A DNA stretch of 64,000 bases from Arion vulgaris (GCA_020796225.1 CM036768.1:37465289-37529288); one strand, 5' to 3'; positions 20,356 through 31,739 are shown, counted from the stretch's first letter. The notes: generated from the sequence alone by a model not told the origin. Translations and numbers: made by a program.

Positions 20356-20598
20356 ATTTTCGCAGGGCCCTCAAGGAAAACAAAGAATAATAACACTGCG
20401 ACTTACAATGCATGCCGTAAGAGACGACTGATGTAGGGAACTAGGGAAGCTACCCTAGTAAATAAAAATGCCGCAGAAATCGGATGTGCTGACCTACTTG
20501 TAGACGCACAGCTGGCACAATGTACAATCGCCCTTGGCTGAGATCACAAACAAACCACAGAGAATGTTTAACAAGTGATCGATATTGAGCCTTCGAAG
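20356..20598 (+). mobile_element. SINE-V copy
   Basis: Full-length-looking copy: core gccgtaagagacgactgatg, middle gggaagctaccctagtaaat, gtacaatcgcccttgg, and 3' end tcgatattgagccttcgaagaagaa. Confidence 0.8.
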
Positions 20599-20765
20599 AA
20601 GAATGGTATCAATTTTGACTGAATTTACGATGAGAAAAACAAAATTGTGGAACGAATTGTGCAAACAAAATCACTTATTAAAAGTATAAATAAAATATGC
20701 AACTGCAAGCTATATAGTTTTAATATTGAATTACGTATTTTCAATGCTAGGGTTTTATTAATCCT

Positions 20766-20975
20766 AACATGCCCGTCTGCCCAGCGTGTTCGTAGCGCGT
20801 TGGACGACGGGTGACAAGCCCCTGTGAGTGCGGCTCAATTCCGCGGGCTGGCAAAAAACCACAGGTTCTCCAGATTTACGGTGCTCGTGGTACCGAAATG
20901 ATGGATTACGATGTCCATAGCACCGAGCCGAAGAAGCTGAAAGCTCAATTGCTTCTGGATAGGAAAAAAAATAAA
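20766..20975 (+). mobile_element. SINE-C copy
   Basis: Sense copy. tRNA-like head with box A tagcgcgttgg and box B gctcaattccgcgg, then the shared body ending in gcttctggataggaaaaaaa. Pol III-type internal promoter boxes are at the expected spacing of about 45 bp. Confidence 0.8.
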
Positions 20976-21079
20976 TTCTAACATATACCTTCAATAGCTG
21001 GACAATAACTAAAAATATAGAAAGTAAGTTGAATGCATTTAAAAATAGATATCTGCAAAAAAATATTGAACATAACATG

Positions 21080-21137
21080 GGGCATATTCAGGAGAAGTGA
21101 TCAAATTGTATAAATGTCTGGTCAACCACTATTAACA
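21080..21137 (+). mobile_element. L2 LINE small fragment
   Basis: ggagaagtgatcaaattgta then gtctggtcaaccactatta matches the region upstream of the L2 C-terminus at 59565-59630. Confidence 0.45.
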
Positions 21138-21139
21138 TA

Positions 21140-21725
21140 TTTTTATATATATCGGCCATATTGCTTTATCCACATATAAATAGTGAGAAAAAAGTTAGAT
21201 CAATCAAACGATTATCAAACAATCAAGCAATTGTACAACTAATCTATATATAAATCGATCTGTAAATCAAAGAATTTAGAACGAAATCGAGCAACCAATG
21301 TTTAAATGGATTGATAAATCAGTCACGGAATCTACAAATGAATGGATAATTAAATTGAGCATTGAACCATCCAATCATGCATTCAAAATCAAACGATAAA
21401 TCTTTAGAAGTATGTATAGGTCAATTGATCATAAAATCCTGTAATTTATATATAAATCGATAAATAAATCGATGAATCAATACATCGATTAATGAACCAG
21501 TGAATGAATCAATAAATGATTAACTCATATATTCTTATGTCACTGGCTCTTGCACACTGTCGTGCTCCGTATCAATACTGTTCATTTTAATGACATTTAC
21601 TATCTCATCAAACTAGCACATATCATCCCCTAACATACCCATTCATTGACCCAGGAAACACATCCATCAATCTATCTATATATTCACCCATCTCTTCATC
21701 AATCCACATATCAACACACTCTTTT
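21140..21725. other. Degenerate (aatc)-rich sequence
   Basis: Numerous diverged aatcaatc / aatcgat tetramers without a fixed period; looks like an old simple-repeat expansion. No genes seen. Confidence 0.6.
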
Positions 21726-21727
21726 TT

Positions 21728-21918
21728 TTTTTTTTCCGATCCAGAAGCTCTTCGGCTCGGTGCCATGGACATCGTAGCCTTCGGTTCGGTGCCACGAACA
21801 CCGTAAATCTGGGGAATCTGTGTTTTTTTCTACAATCCCGCGGAATTGAACCCGCACACACAGAGGGATAGTCACCCGTAGTCCAACGCGCTACGAACAC
21901 GCTGGGCAGACGGGCATC
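21728..21918 (-). mobile_element. SINE-C copy
   Basis: Inverted copy starting at a t-run plus cgatccagaagc and ending at tccaacgcgctacgaacacg. The body lacks the 'acttgagttttcagc' block, an internal deletion of about 12 bp relative to 23340. Confidence 0.8.
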
Positions 21919-22138
21919 AACACGCTCTCTGTCCATCCACTCAGCATTCTACTGATTTCATCCTCCAACTCATCTGACTATTTATATAAGTAGCCCATCC
22001 AACCATCAATCCATACATTCATCAACCAAGTAATCTATCAATTTATTTCCGCCCATACGTTCATCATCTACCTACCAACCTATTTATACAATCAATCCTC
22101 CACCAATCGATCTATAACTTCGTCCATCATTCACCAAT

Positions 22139-22302
22139 CCACCCATACACCCATCCATTCAGTCATCCATTCAGTCATCCATTCAGTCATCCATTCAGTC
22201 ATCCATTCAGTTATCCATTCAGTCATCCATTCAGTTATCCATTCAGTCATCCATTCAGTCATCCATTCAGTCATCCATTCAGTCATCCATTCAGCCATCG
22301 AC
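22139..22302. repeat. 12-bp array (catccattcagt)n, about 13 copies
   Basis: Near-perfect catccattcagt units with occasional ttatccattcagt. The minus frame across it reads a WMTE repeat and is not a gene. Confidence 0.95.
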
Positions 22303-22446
22303 CCTAAAAGGTATATAGGCAATGGATTGGCTTCGTTGCAACGGGTTCCCCCCATATGGCTTCGCCCCTGTCGGAAGAAATAGCACACCCTCTGCCAACA
22401 GTGTTGAACAAAGAACGAACTCCGTAGCTCCAGCAACAATCATCAT

Positions 22447-22540
22447 GAAAAAATTGCAAATGTAACTCTGTTCGGATTCGAACTTAAAACCTTCAGAACG
22501 ACAGTCAAACGTCTTAAACACTTCACAATAGAGATCTCCT
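22447..22540 (-). mobile_element. SINE-G tRNA-like head, inverted
   Basis: Complement reads tctctattgtgaagtgttta (box A side) and taagttcgaatccgaac (box B). It is the same head as at 8702. Confidence 0.5.
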
Positions 22541-22809
22541 AATCATCATCCCACAAAACGACTCAACACTGTTCCCCCTATAATAGTTCTACCAACTCAT
22601 TCTCCCATCAATTTTCATAAATCTACCAAACCACCCATTAATTCACACATTCCTCCATCAGCCTATTCATCCACTATTCCACATATCCATCCACTCATTA
22701 ATTCTCATTCATCCATCCACCCAGTAACTCACGCATCCATCAATCAATCCATCTACCTATCCACTACATATATATATATCGATATATATATCCGATCGAT
22801 ATATATATA

Positions 22810-22979
22810 CAGTGGCGGCTCGTGATTATTTTTGCTGGTGGGGCCAGACAAATATTTTTGGAAAAATCATGAATTTGGGTTATTTTTTAATTTATAAAAT
22901 AATAAATACACGTTACACATTATTTTTGGTTGGGCCCAGCCCACTTGAAAACCCCACTGGCCCTTAATGATGAGCTGCC

Positions 22980-22983
<4 letters not shown>
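22810..22983 (+). mobile_element. MITE-1 copy inserted in a (ta)n run
   Basis: Starts cagtggcggctcgtgatta and ends gatgagctgcctctg. Flanking tatatata is on both sides, consistent with an 8-bp duplication but uninformative because the target is a (ta)n microsatellite (22766-22809 and 22984-23016). Confidence 0.8.
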
Positions 22984-23010
<27 letters not shown>

Positions 23011-23054
23011 CATATATATAATAGTCCCATATCTCTTTCTATATATCTCTCCTC

Positions 23055-23290
23055 GTTCCCTTTGACACTTAAGGCTATCTCGACAGATTTCCGTTGCTAC
23101 CGTTCTGCCGCCTCTCACTAATTGATTTCCACATCAGTCCACAATCTTTCAACACTTTCCATAATTCTTCTCCATATTTCCTTGGAACGACCAGGTCTTC
23201 TGTTCCCATCCGTGAGCTCTCCTAACTACTGTTTCTACTGGAGTACGACATATATGCTCAATTCATCATCAATTCGTCTTTTATCTCCAA
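23055..23290 (-). mobile_element. Possible LINE C-terminal fragment
   Basis: The minus strand encodes LGELTDGNRRPGRSKEIWRR then IMESVERLWTDVEIN and stop, which has the GRP/W-RR rhythm of LINE C-termini. No second copy in the window, so the call is tentative. Confidence 0.35.
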
Positions 23291-23690
23291 TTTTTGAGCG
23301 TCTGTGGCTTAAGCGGTAGTGAGCTCAATCTTCTTTCTTTTCGATCCAGAAGCACTTGAGTTTTCAGCTCTTCGGCTCGGTGCCATGGACATCGTAACCC
23401 TTCGGTTCGGTGCCACGAACACCGTGAATCTGGGGAACCTGTGGCTTTTCTGCCACCCCGCGGAATTGAACCCGCACTCACAGAGGGTTAATCACCCGCA
23501 GTCCAACGCTCTACGAACACGCTGAACAGGCGAGCGAGTGTATGAGCTCGATCACAATTCAAGCGTACCTGGTTCAAACTGGTGTGCAAGTTTGGAAACA
23601 AATTAGTTCCCTTGGATTTTTATGAACTGTAAAAATAGACCTCACCCTTCAGAAAGCAATGGAAAAGCTACTGAACGTATAAGTGGTGTC
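23290..23690 (+). mobile_element. SINE-E copy, interrupted by SINE-C
   Basis: Head gtctgtggcttaagcggtag before the interruption. After it come gcgtacctggttcaaactgg (box B) and the body tgaactgtaaaaatagacct ... gtgtctagaaaaac. An uninterrupted copy is at 43215-43450. Confidence 0.7.
23331..23543 (-). mobile_element. SINE-C inserted into SINE-E
   Basis: Flanked by gagctcaatc (23321-23330) and gagctcgatc (23544-23553), a 10-bp duplication with one difference. The SINE-C tail (complement of ggatcgaaaagaaag) is at the left edge. Confidence 0.85.
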
Positions 23691-23861
23691 TAGAAAAACA
23701 ACAACTCGTTTACTGTTGCTAATGACAACGTCTTGTAAAGGATATGCGATGATTCGATTTTCTCCAAAGATGCACAGTTTGTTCGTTTTAAACACTCTAC
23801 ATTTACTATCGCATTTGGTCAAAGAATTTACAGAACTCTTCTTAATCAAATATCTTGGAAC

Positions 23862-24027
23862 CAGTGGCGGCTCGTCATTAAGGGCCAGTGGGCCGGACCC
23901 CACCAAAAATAATGTGTAACGTGTATTTATTGTTTTATAAATTAAAATATAACCTAACCGAAAACCATGATTTTCCCGAATATTTGTCTCTGGTCCTACC
24001 AACAAAAATGAGCACGAGACGCCACTG
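23862..24027 (-). mobile_element. MITE-1 copy, exact 8-bp TSD
   Basis: 166 bp with inverted termini cagtggcggctcgt / acgagacgccactg, flanked by cttggaac at 23854-23861 and 24028-24035. No coding capacity. 8-bp duplications and CAG termini indicate mobilisation by a hAT transposase. Confidence 0.9.
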
Positions 24028-24035
24028 CTTGGAAC

Positions 24036-24690
24036 AATAGTCCCGTATACTGATAACACATTTTCTATTTCCTTGTCTCTCTCTCTCTATCTCTCTCTCA
24101 TTCTCTCTATCAGTTTCTCTCTCATCACTATGTCCTTATCCCCCACAAGTTTGCCCATCACTCCAACTTTAAGCTTTCCTTTCAATTCTGTGACCGTCTC
24201 ATTTATAATCCTAGTTGGATTAACTGTCTGAAGAAGGTAGCATACAATGATCAGGTCTATCAATCCCATCCTGCTCTAACTTCTTCCCTGTTTGTTCCAG
24301 CCACCGTAACAAAATGAACGTCACCTGGTTAAATCCCTTCAGATCTCAATCTAGCCTTCGGGGATTTTCAAAGGGCCTGAATCTTAACAGATATCACGCG
24401 CTTTACCGGATTAAGTAACCTGATTGACTTTAACTTACGCGGGCGGTACTTTTTTCACTTCGACAGACTCAATACTGTACTGCTGTGTGTATGTCTGTTG
24501 GAATGTCTGTATGTAAGCCTACAATCTCCTTGTATGTATTTTTTGCAATGTTGTCTCTGCGTTCGAGTATTTTTATACTTGTTATATGTCTGACTCTCTT
24601 CTTGTCTGCCTTTCTTTATAATTGTTAGTTCATCAGTTTGTTGTTAGTCCGTATGTTTATCAGTTTATATGTTTGTTTGTCAGTACGTTT
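24036..24690. other. Mostly unique sequence with a (ct)n run
   Basis: Apart from a (tctc)n-rich stretch at 24078-24122 nothing is recognisable. Confidence 0.5.
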
Positions 24691-24696
24691 GTCTTA

Positions 24697-25250
<554 letters not shown>

Positions 25251-25254
25251 AGAA

Positions 25255-25615
25255 AAAAACTCACTGACTTAACCGTTGATTGAACCTGAGTCTCCCGTAT
25301 GGAAAGTTAAGTTAATTGCATATCCTTTACTGGACTTTGCGAATCAACCTCAACTTTTTAATGCTGTTTGTGATTTTTCTAGGCATTATTACGTTCAGTA
25401 GTTTGCTATTGCTTTCTGGACGGGTGGTGCCATCGTCCTTTGTGTAAAAATCCACGCGAAACAATTTGCAACCAAATTGTCCTTAGCGTGATTCGAACAC
25501 AGAACGTTGGGGTTAATAGACCGAGTCACTATCCCCTAGGTCACAGACGCCACATCCCGCATGGAAGCCGCGTTCTAATCCACTCGGCCTAACTCTCCCC
25601 TCTGTTTGCATATCC
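25255..25615 (-). mobile_element. tRNA-like SINE-H, interrupted by SINE-T
   Basis: Joining the flanks across the insertion gives, on the minus strand, a tRNA-like head: taggccgagtggattagaac (box A), then gcttccatgcgggagactca, then ggttcaatcaacgg (box B). The shape resembles a Leu/Ser-type tRNA with long variable arm, but it continues into a SINE-like body and no acceptor stem closes. Confidence 0.5.
25305..25554 (-). mobile_element. SINE-T copy with about 12-bp TSD
   Basis: Same element as 9760-10004. Flanks are tcccgtatggaa (25293-25304) and tcccgcatggaa (25555-25566). Box A (gacctaggggatagtgactc) and box B (tgtgttcgaatcacg) are better preserved than in the first copy. Confidence 0.85.
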
Positions 25616-25797
25616 TTATGTAATCATATAAGTTGCCTGTCTTTCTGTATGTCTGTTTGCTGCATGCCTATGAGTTCGGCTGCTGATGTTAAGTGTCTCG
25701 CCATTACCTCTCTATAGTTTTACATGTCTTTTTTTGGTCTATGTGTTCGGCTGTCCGTTTCTCTGTATTTCTATCATTCTCTTACGTTTTCAGTTAA

Positions 25798-26195
25798 ACG
25801 TTGTAACGCCCCCTCCGCATTATAACAGTTTGTTAATGCCCTCCCACATATAAACATCTTCTATTTTCCCTTTGACATTGAAAATTAATATATATTTCTG
25901 TCATACATGGTCAGTTTCAAATGATTATATCCATGAAATAGAAAATTGATGAAAAAATGGATCGTGTAAGACAGACATAAGATGAATTAAAATGCAGAAT
26001 TTAAATTTTAAATTACTATTCAATCGCAAAATCACGAAAATAATTTATTTTAAAATATTTATTATTAATTTCTTCTTTAAGGAGCCACCGACCCCTAATT
26101 ACCTGAACATCCCCAAATTCTTCTAAACCCACTATCGCCCCCCTCCCGAGCACTTCAGCGCCACTGGGGCGGTGCCGCCCACTTTGGGAAACGCT
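25798..26195 (-). mobile_element. MITE-2 copy, one end worn
   Basis: Shares ggatcgtgtaagacagacat, caatcgcaaaatcacgaaaa and ggagccaccgacccctaat with 44315-44774 and, inverted, 54730-55185. The right terminus is gcccactttgggaaacgct; the left terminus is diverged. Confidence 0.7.
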
Positions 26196-26211
26196 AGTCT
26201 AAACAAACTGA

Positions 26212-26272
26212 AATACATGCTTGGGAGGAGATCGGAATGATTATGGACATGCCCGATGTGCGATGAAGTATG
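26212..26272 (+). mobile_element. L7 LINE tail remnant
   Basis: Plus strand reads LGRRSE, stop, then LWTCPMCDEV, the cysteine tail of the L7 family. Confidence 0.5.
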
Positions 26273-27398
26273 ATCCTCAAATGAGCAATAATTCTATGTA
26301 TGGGGTATGTCTGCCAGTAACATTTATAGTTTTTATTATTTTCTCTTCCGTCCACTATGAACCCAAACGTAGACATGGCATCTAATACGTCGCATCTAAT
26401 GTTTACTTGTAAGCTTGTTTTCCTTATCATTAGTATCCCTCGACATTTAAGCGAGCTTTACTCAGACTTAAGAAGTACATGCAATTTAGATCCCCAAATG
26501 AAAGGATCAGAGTTTCCTGTAATCCAACCGTGTACCGTGTGCACATCGAAAATTATTTCCTCAATCCGGCATCAGACAAAACGGCATACAGACAAAATCT
26601 CAAACAAAAACACTGATATTGGATCTCCAAAATATCAAATTGTTAAATAAGTACAGATGAAACATTTCCAATCTCCATCCATTAGATGCCCCTACTTTCC
26701 CGTAATATTTTACTTCTTTTGAATCATCTTAACTGTCATATATTTTAAAACAAATACTTAAGTACATAATTATCTCCCCCCGGCACAATACATTTTAAAC
26801 TCCCTTATTCAATTTACCTCCCTTGGATAATAATATTTACCACTTCAGTGATTATTTTTGTAACTGTATCCTTAATTTGTTGCCACATTTTCATCACATT
26901 TTTTATTGTTACAATCTGTCAAACATTTGTTGATCTACTATTACTTGTTGTATTTTTCCTATTTGTTTATTTTTTAAAACTCGAACATCGAAATGTAATT
27001 GTGATAAAAGGGAGATAATAACAATGGATACGACGTTTAGAACTGCGTAGAGTTATGGTTCAATGTTAACTGAGATCTATCTATTTTCTGCAAGTTAGGA
27101 ATATGGTGACTAAACGACTAGGCTTAGAGTCTTTTTGTTATATGACTCGGTTTAAAGTCTTCCGTTGTGCGATTCTAATTAGACAGTTCTGTTGTGTCGT
27201 TTCGATAAAATCAGTATATGCGCTCGTACTAATATTATAATTATAGTTAAAGTCTAACACGACGAGATGAAAGCAGACGCGATTAGAGAAACAGAGTTTA
27301 GGATGGATACACTTTAGATAAATTCTATCAGCTGTTGCGTGCATGCTTGTTTTGTTCTTGATGTTGTTGATTATGCCATTGTTGAGTGTGCTCTTTTC
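26273..27398. other. No recognisable feature
   Basis: AT-rich, unique-looking. Open frames up to 98 codons occur on both strands without domains, repeats or splice context. This is the longest stretch in the window without an identifiable repeat. Confidence 0.5.
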
Positions 27399-28364
27399 TT
27401 GATGTGACAGACTATGTTTGCTAAAGTAGGACATGAATATGGTGAATGTGATAGACTCTGTTTGCTAAAGTAGGACATGAATATGGTGAATGTGACAGAC
27501 TCTGTTTGCTAAAGTAGGAAATGAACGTGGTGAATGTGACAGATTCTGTTTGCTAAAGTTTAACATGAACAAGGTGAATGTGACAGACTATGTTTGCTAA
27601 AGTTTAACATGAACAAGGTGAATGTGACAGACTCTGTTTGCTAAAGTTTAACATGAACAAGGTGAATGTGACAGACTCTTTTTTGCTAAAGTTTAACCTG
27701 AACAAGGTGAATGTGACAGACTCTTTTTTGCTAAAGTTTAACATGAACATGGTGAATGTGACAGATTCTGTTTGCTAAAGTTTAACATGAACAAGGTGAA
27801 TGTGACAGACTCTGTTTGCTAAAGTACGACATGAACATGGTGAATGTGACAGACTCTGTTTGCTAAAGTTAGACATGAACATGGTGAATGTGACAGACTC
27901 TGCTAAAGTAGGACATGAACAAGGTGAATGTGACAGATTCTGTTTGCTAAAGTTTAACATGAACAAGGTGAATGTGACAGACTCTGTTTGCTAAAGTACG
28001 ACATGAACATGGTGAATGTGACAGACTCTGTTTGCTAAAGTACGACATGAACATGGTGAATGTGACAGACTCTGCTAAAGTAGGACATGAACAAGGTGAA
28101 TGTGACAGATTCTGTTTGCTAAAGTTTAACATGAACATGGTGAATGTGACAGACTCTGTTTGCTAAAGTTTAACAGAACAGGTGAATGTGACAGACTCTG
28201 CTAAAGTAGGACATGAACAAGGTGAATGTGACAGACTCTGTTTGCTAAAGTAGGACATGAACGTGGTGAATGTGACAGACTCTGCTAAAGTAGGACATGA
28301 ACAAGGTGAATGTGACAGATTCTGTTTGCTAAAGTACGACATGAACATGGTGAATGTGACAGAA
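27399..28364. repeat. 44-bp tandem array, about 22 copies
   Basis: gtgaatgtgacagactctgt recurs every 44 bp (27442 and 27486). Common variants: aaagtaggacatgaac / aaagtttaacatgaac / aaagtacgacatgaac, and 40-bp units lacking 4 bases (actctgctaaag). A 172-bp higher-order block recurs in the right half (compare the identical 63-codon-long minus frames starting at 27966 and 28138). Short minus frames across it are repeat by-products. Confidence 0.95.
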
Positions 28365-28511
28365 AAAAACATAAAAAAGAAAATATTTGGAATAGTTTAC
28401 TTAATATAAAGAACGATTGTGTAAACTTTTTATTCTTTTTGGTCCGAGGATCGGATACATAATTTTTAAAATTGTTGGGGGAAATACTAAACAAATATAT
28501 TTTGCTTAATA

Positions 28512-28612
28512 CGAAGCCTCTCTGGCTATGTGGGTAAAGCGTTGCCCTTGCGTACCAAAAGTCGTGAGTTCGAATTCAAACCGAACCATTCTGTTCCCGT
28601 GCTCATTCTTCT
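28512..28612 (+). mobile_element. tRNA-derived SINE head
   Basis: ctctggctatgtgggtaaag (box A-like), then cgtgagttcgaattcaa (box B). No closing acceptor arm. It adjoins the 3' untranslated region of a minus-strand LINE. Confidence 0.5.
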
Positions 28613-28639
28613 AACCTTCGTATATTTTGGTACATGTCC

Positions 28640-29040
28640 TGTTTTAATATTGGTGGCTTTCTGACTGATGTAATAATACTTTTCATTTTTATACATATCC
28701 ATATAGTCTGACTTGTACTGAGGTTGGCCATGTGTGTTACCTATGTTCATAGTATGTTGAACGCCCTTTACAAGGTGTATGCCAATTTTCTGGTCCCTTT
28801 GGCACTTGACCACAACAAATTCACGCCATTTTTCTCTGTATTTGACCGTTCTTTGAATTGGGTTCCAACTGTGATTAATGTCTTTCATTTCCTGTTCTAC
28901 TGTTCTCCTCCAGGTAGTTCTTGCTATTTTACACTTCCTGTATCTTCTAGTGTCCATCTAAGTGCAGTCTTCGTGACAGAGTTCTTGATATGTCCGATTC
29001 ATCGGCCAAGTCTCTTTTAAAGGTTGTTGTTAATATTGTC
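28640..29040 (-). mobile_element. L9 LINE C-terminal fragment
   Basis: The minus frame 28957-28526 begins TRRYRKCKIARTTWRRTVEQ, then EMKDINHSWNPIQRTVKYRE, then KWREFVVVKCQRDQK, the terminal helix pair of an RTE-like LINE; the remaining residues are read-through into 3' sequence. Confidence 0.6.
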
Positions 29041-29084
29041 TTGCTTACACTGTGTAAGCATTTTTTCAATGGAGGTAATTGTAT

Positions 29085-29458
29085 AGACGGGGATCACAGA
29101 AATCACCTTCATTTTGTCCCTGGACACGCAGGATTAATGGGTAATAAACGAGCTGATAGATTGGCTAGCATGGCTACGGTATCAGAGGGAGTTACAATAG
29201 ACAGAAATGACATTCTTAACGCACTGAGAGAGTCTTTTCGAACAAGAGTTTCAGGGTTTCGAGTCTCACTCGCTGACTAGACTAAGATAGATGAGTGTCA
29301 ATATTGGCAGAGCCCGTAAAGAACGACATACCAAATTTGCAAAGAGACTGATGAATCAACATCGAACTGCCGTGTTGTGCCGCTGGACACTGCTGGATTT
29401 GTTGAGGTGGAGATCGAAGCACCTATAGACATGTCCGGAGTTCTATGATGATGGACCT
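29085..29458 (+). pseudogene. L7 RNase H LINE, 3' fragment
   Basis: Plus frame: EITFHFVPGHAGLMGNKRAD then RLASMATVSEG, the last RNase H motif with the canonical PGHAG that the copy at 10205 has lost. Then, with frame changes, a degraded tail up to 'EAPIDMSGVL' matching the EHLWTCPGC region. Upstream RNase H residues are absent. Confidence 0.7.
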
Positions 29459-29459
29459 T

Positions 29460-29698
29460 TGATAACTGAAGCAGTTTTTATTTAGAAATATCTCCTGGCC
29501 AGAACGAGGGTAAGATAATTCGCAAACAACTTCTATGGATTTTAATAGACAATACTAGTAAACCAGTTTTAAATTTCTACACATTCATTTTCGGTTGAAA
29601 AATATATATGTGCTTTTGAATATAAGTGTTACGGAAGAGAACTTCGTTGATCTCATACAGAGAAGAGAACAAATATATCTATCCAGAAAGAACTCAAA
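29460..29698. other. No recognisable feature
   Basis: AT-rich spacer between two LINE tails; nothing identifiable. Confidence 0.4.
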
Positions 29699-29699
29699 A

Positions 29700-30012
29700 T
29701 AAAAAAAAACCTGGCTGATGCTACAAATAAGACTGAAAAAATTGAAGTATTTTGGAAATATAAAAAGACACGAAGGGCTGGAGAAGACCACCATGGAAGA
29801 GGGCATACCGGCAAAGAGAAGAAAAGGAAGATCACGGAGAAGATGTATTCATGATGTAACTGATGGTTTGAGTGTGACAGCTGTAGACGCGAGACATCTG
29901 GCCTACGAGAGAGAGAGAGAGATAGAGAGAGAAAGAAAGAGAAATTCCGGAGGACTGTTGGGGTGGCAAAGTTCTGCCGAGAACAAGCTATTTAATGACG
30001 ATGACGACGACA
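29700..30012 (+). mobile_element. L5 LINE C-terminal fragment
   Basis: The plus frame 29718-30023 reads RLKKLKYFGNIKRHEGLEKT, then GIPAKRRKGRSRRRCIHDVT, then a (ga)n-expanded linker and a GLLGWQSSAENK terminus. Equivalent motifs are at 38738-38980 (minus). The internal gaga run (29907-29944) has replaced the usual helix. Confidence 0.7.
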
Positions 30013-30045
30013 CATTCATTTAAAAATACCTCAACAATTGTAATA

Positions 30046-30305
30046 TCAAACTGCCGAGTGGTTAGCGGGCCCAAATTTGGAGTGTAAAGAATAGAACCAC
30101 TGTTACCTGCCATGCATGTCGTAAGAGGCAACTAAGGAGTTTTGGCTGACATCGGATTTACATGTCTAAACGTGTAGAAGTCTACGCGTTTAGGGGCCTA
30201 CCAAACCAATGTGCAATGTATACACGTTCTTGGTAAAGATCAAACATATCACAAAGAGTGATTAAAATTGGTCGTAAAGAACGAACGCAAAGAAGAAGAA
30301 AATAA
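30046..30305 (+). mobile_element. SINE-V variant (A2), full length
   Basis: tRNA-like start actgccgagtggttagcggg, then ggagtgtaaagaatagaacc, the core atgtcgtaagaggcaact, and 3' part gaacgaacgcaaagaagaag. It differs from SINE-V in the head and the last about 100 bp, sharing the core. Confidence 0.75.
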
Positions 30306-30439
30306 TATCAAGTTTGAACACTTTCTGATGATTTTAGAATTGAGTGACAATATAATAATGTCGAGTTTTACGGCTTTTCATTTTATGATCTTGCTGTGTT
30401 GAAACTTAAACCTGTCATAAATCGAACCCTACTTGTACT

Positions 30440-30524
30440 AAAATACTAGACAGACTGCTCAAGTGGGCGATGTATGACGCAATGAAAGCCTTGTTCGACA
30501 CAGCGGTCATTACGTCAGGGGTGT
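30440..30524. repeat. Direct repeat flanking a MITE, left copy
   Basis: gatgtatgacgcaatgaaag followed by ccttgttcgacac... is repeated at 30940-31025 (gatgtatgccgcaataaaaa ...), about 80% alike. Confidence 0.65.
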
Positions 30525-30574
30525 ATCATCTGTTTGTAAATGTCTGCTATAAAACATATCCTTCTTGCACTAAC

Positions 30575-30927
30575 CAGAGCCAACTATAAACTTATGGGCC
30601 TACGATAAGAATTATGGGAAATCAGACCACAACTACACCACGTGACCTCGCATTCCTGTATTGGTGTATATAGACAATTTCATTTCAAAATCAACACAAA
30701 ATGCTAAATCGAAGTTATATTACGCAACAAGTTAAGTTTAACAATAAGGAATATCAATATTATGAATATTTTTCACCAATAAATAACCATAGACTCACAG
30801 AGTTGAGTAAAATTGCAAAAAAGCTTGCAGTGTTCTATCAAAAATATATAAAATTCAGAACCTCGCTCTGATTTAGATCAGGGATTTCCCCGTCAGTTAT
30901 CAGTCCTATATATTTAGAGTTGACTGT
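30575..30927 (+). mobile_element. MITE-3 copy, 353 bp
   Basis: Starts cagagccaactataaac and ends gagttgactgt. Flanked by gcactaac (30567-30574) and gtactaac (30928-30935), an 8-bp duplication with one change. Contains no open frame. The ends are inverted but offset by a base. The 8-bp TSD points to a hAT transposase. Confidence 0.8.
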
Positions 30928-30939
30928 GTACTAACACTA

Positions 30940-31025
30940 CTAGAAAGAATACCAAGTGTGTGATGTATGCCGCAATAAAAACCTTGTTTGACACCGTTGT
31001 CCTTACTTCAGAGGCGCATCATCTA
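30940..31025. repeat. Direct repeat flanking a MITE, right copy
   Basis: Partner of 30440-30524. Confidence 0.65.
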
Positions 31026-31162
31026 TAGGGGGAAGAGAACTATTTTAGAGAAATTCTTAATTTGCCTATTACGGCATATTTTCTATTCATGAAATTACGA
31101 ACATGAAGTATTTACTTTCCAATATAATTCATTATTTATTTACCAAGTTGAGAAATAGGTAT

Positions 31163-31418
31163 CATGACTTCTTCTTCTTCTTCACACGTTCAATAACGAC
31201 CACTTGTTAATCACTCTTTGTGACTTGCATGCGATCTGAGCCTAAACGCGATTGTACATTTGGCTAGTTATGCACCTACAAGTAGATCAGCACATCCGAT
31301 TTCTGAGACCCTTTTTAATTTATCTGTGTAGCTTCCTTAGACCCCTAACTCAGTCGCCTCTTACGACATGCCTAGTAGGTCGCAGTGTTACTATTCTTTG
31401 CTCTCCGTGGAGAGTTAT
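31163..31418 (-). mobile_element. SINE-V copy
   Basis: Inverted, from cttcttcttcttcacacg to ctttgctctccgtgg, with cgcctcttacgacatgccta as the core complement. Confidence 0.8.
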
Positions 31419-31529
31419 CATGACTTTTTGAGTTAGTATGGCGAAATCTGGAAAGCTAAAAATATCAATGTCAGAGCAGTACACTGATTTTTTTTCTTCT
31501 TTGCTGCTGTTTGCCAAGTAAAGCAACAC

Positions 31530-31612
31530 AGCCTCCGGGCGTACCTATAGATGCCCAGTCCTGTCCTCCTACCCCAACAGATGTCGAATGGTATGCATAC
31601 TGATGGTTCATA
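31530..31612 (-). mobile_element. L7 LINE tail remnant
   Basis: The minus strand carries aaccatcagtatgcatacca and catctgttggggtagga, the same nucleotide block as 4755-4800 and 60130-60180. Confidence 0.45.
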
Positions 31613-31739
31613 TGACTCGCTAAGATAAGATAACAAGAAGCAAACAAAGAAGACAGAGAAACTGTGTACTGCTCTCGCGTTGCTATTTTTAGCTAGCAGA
31701 AAGGTACATAGGATTTTTGAGGCGTACTGAATGCATACA

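Noticed and set aside
22131..22439. A 102-codon frame with WMTEWMTE repeats.
   Set aside because: Product of the (catccattcagt)n microsatellite.
26357..26650. A 97-codon plus frame in otherwise repeat-free DNA.
   Set aside because: No domain, no paralogue in the window, no splice context; this length is expected by chance in AT-rich DNA with many frames.
27775..28494. Short repeated minus frames (HSPCSCPTLAESVTF) as a small gene family.
   Set aside because: They are all readings of the 44-bp array.
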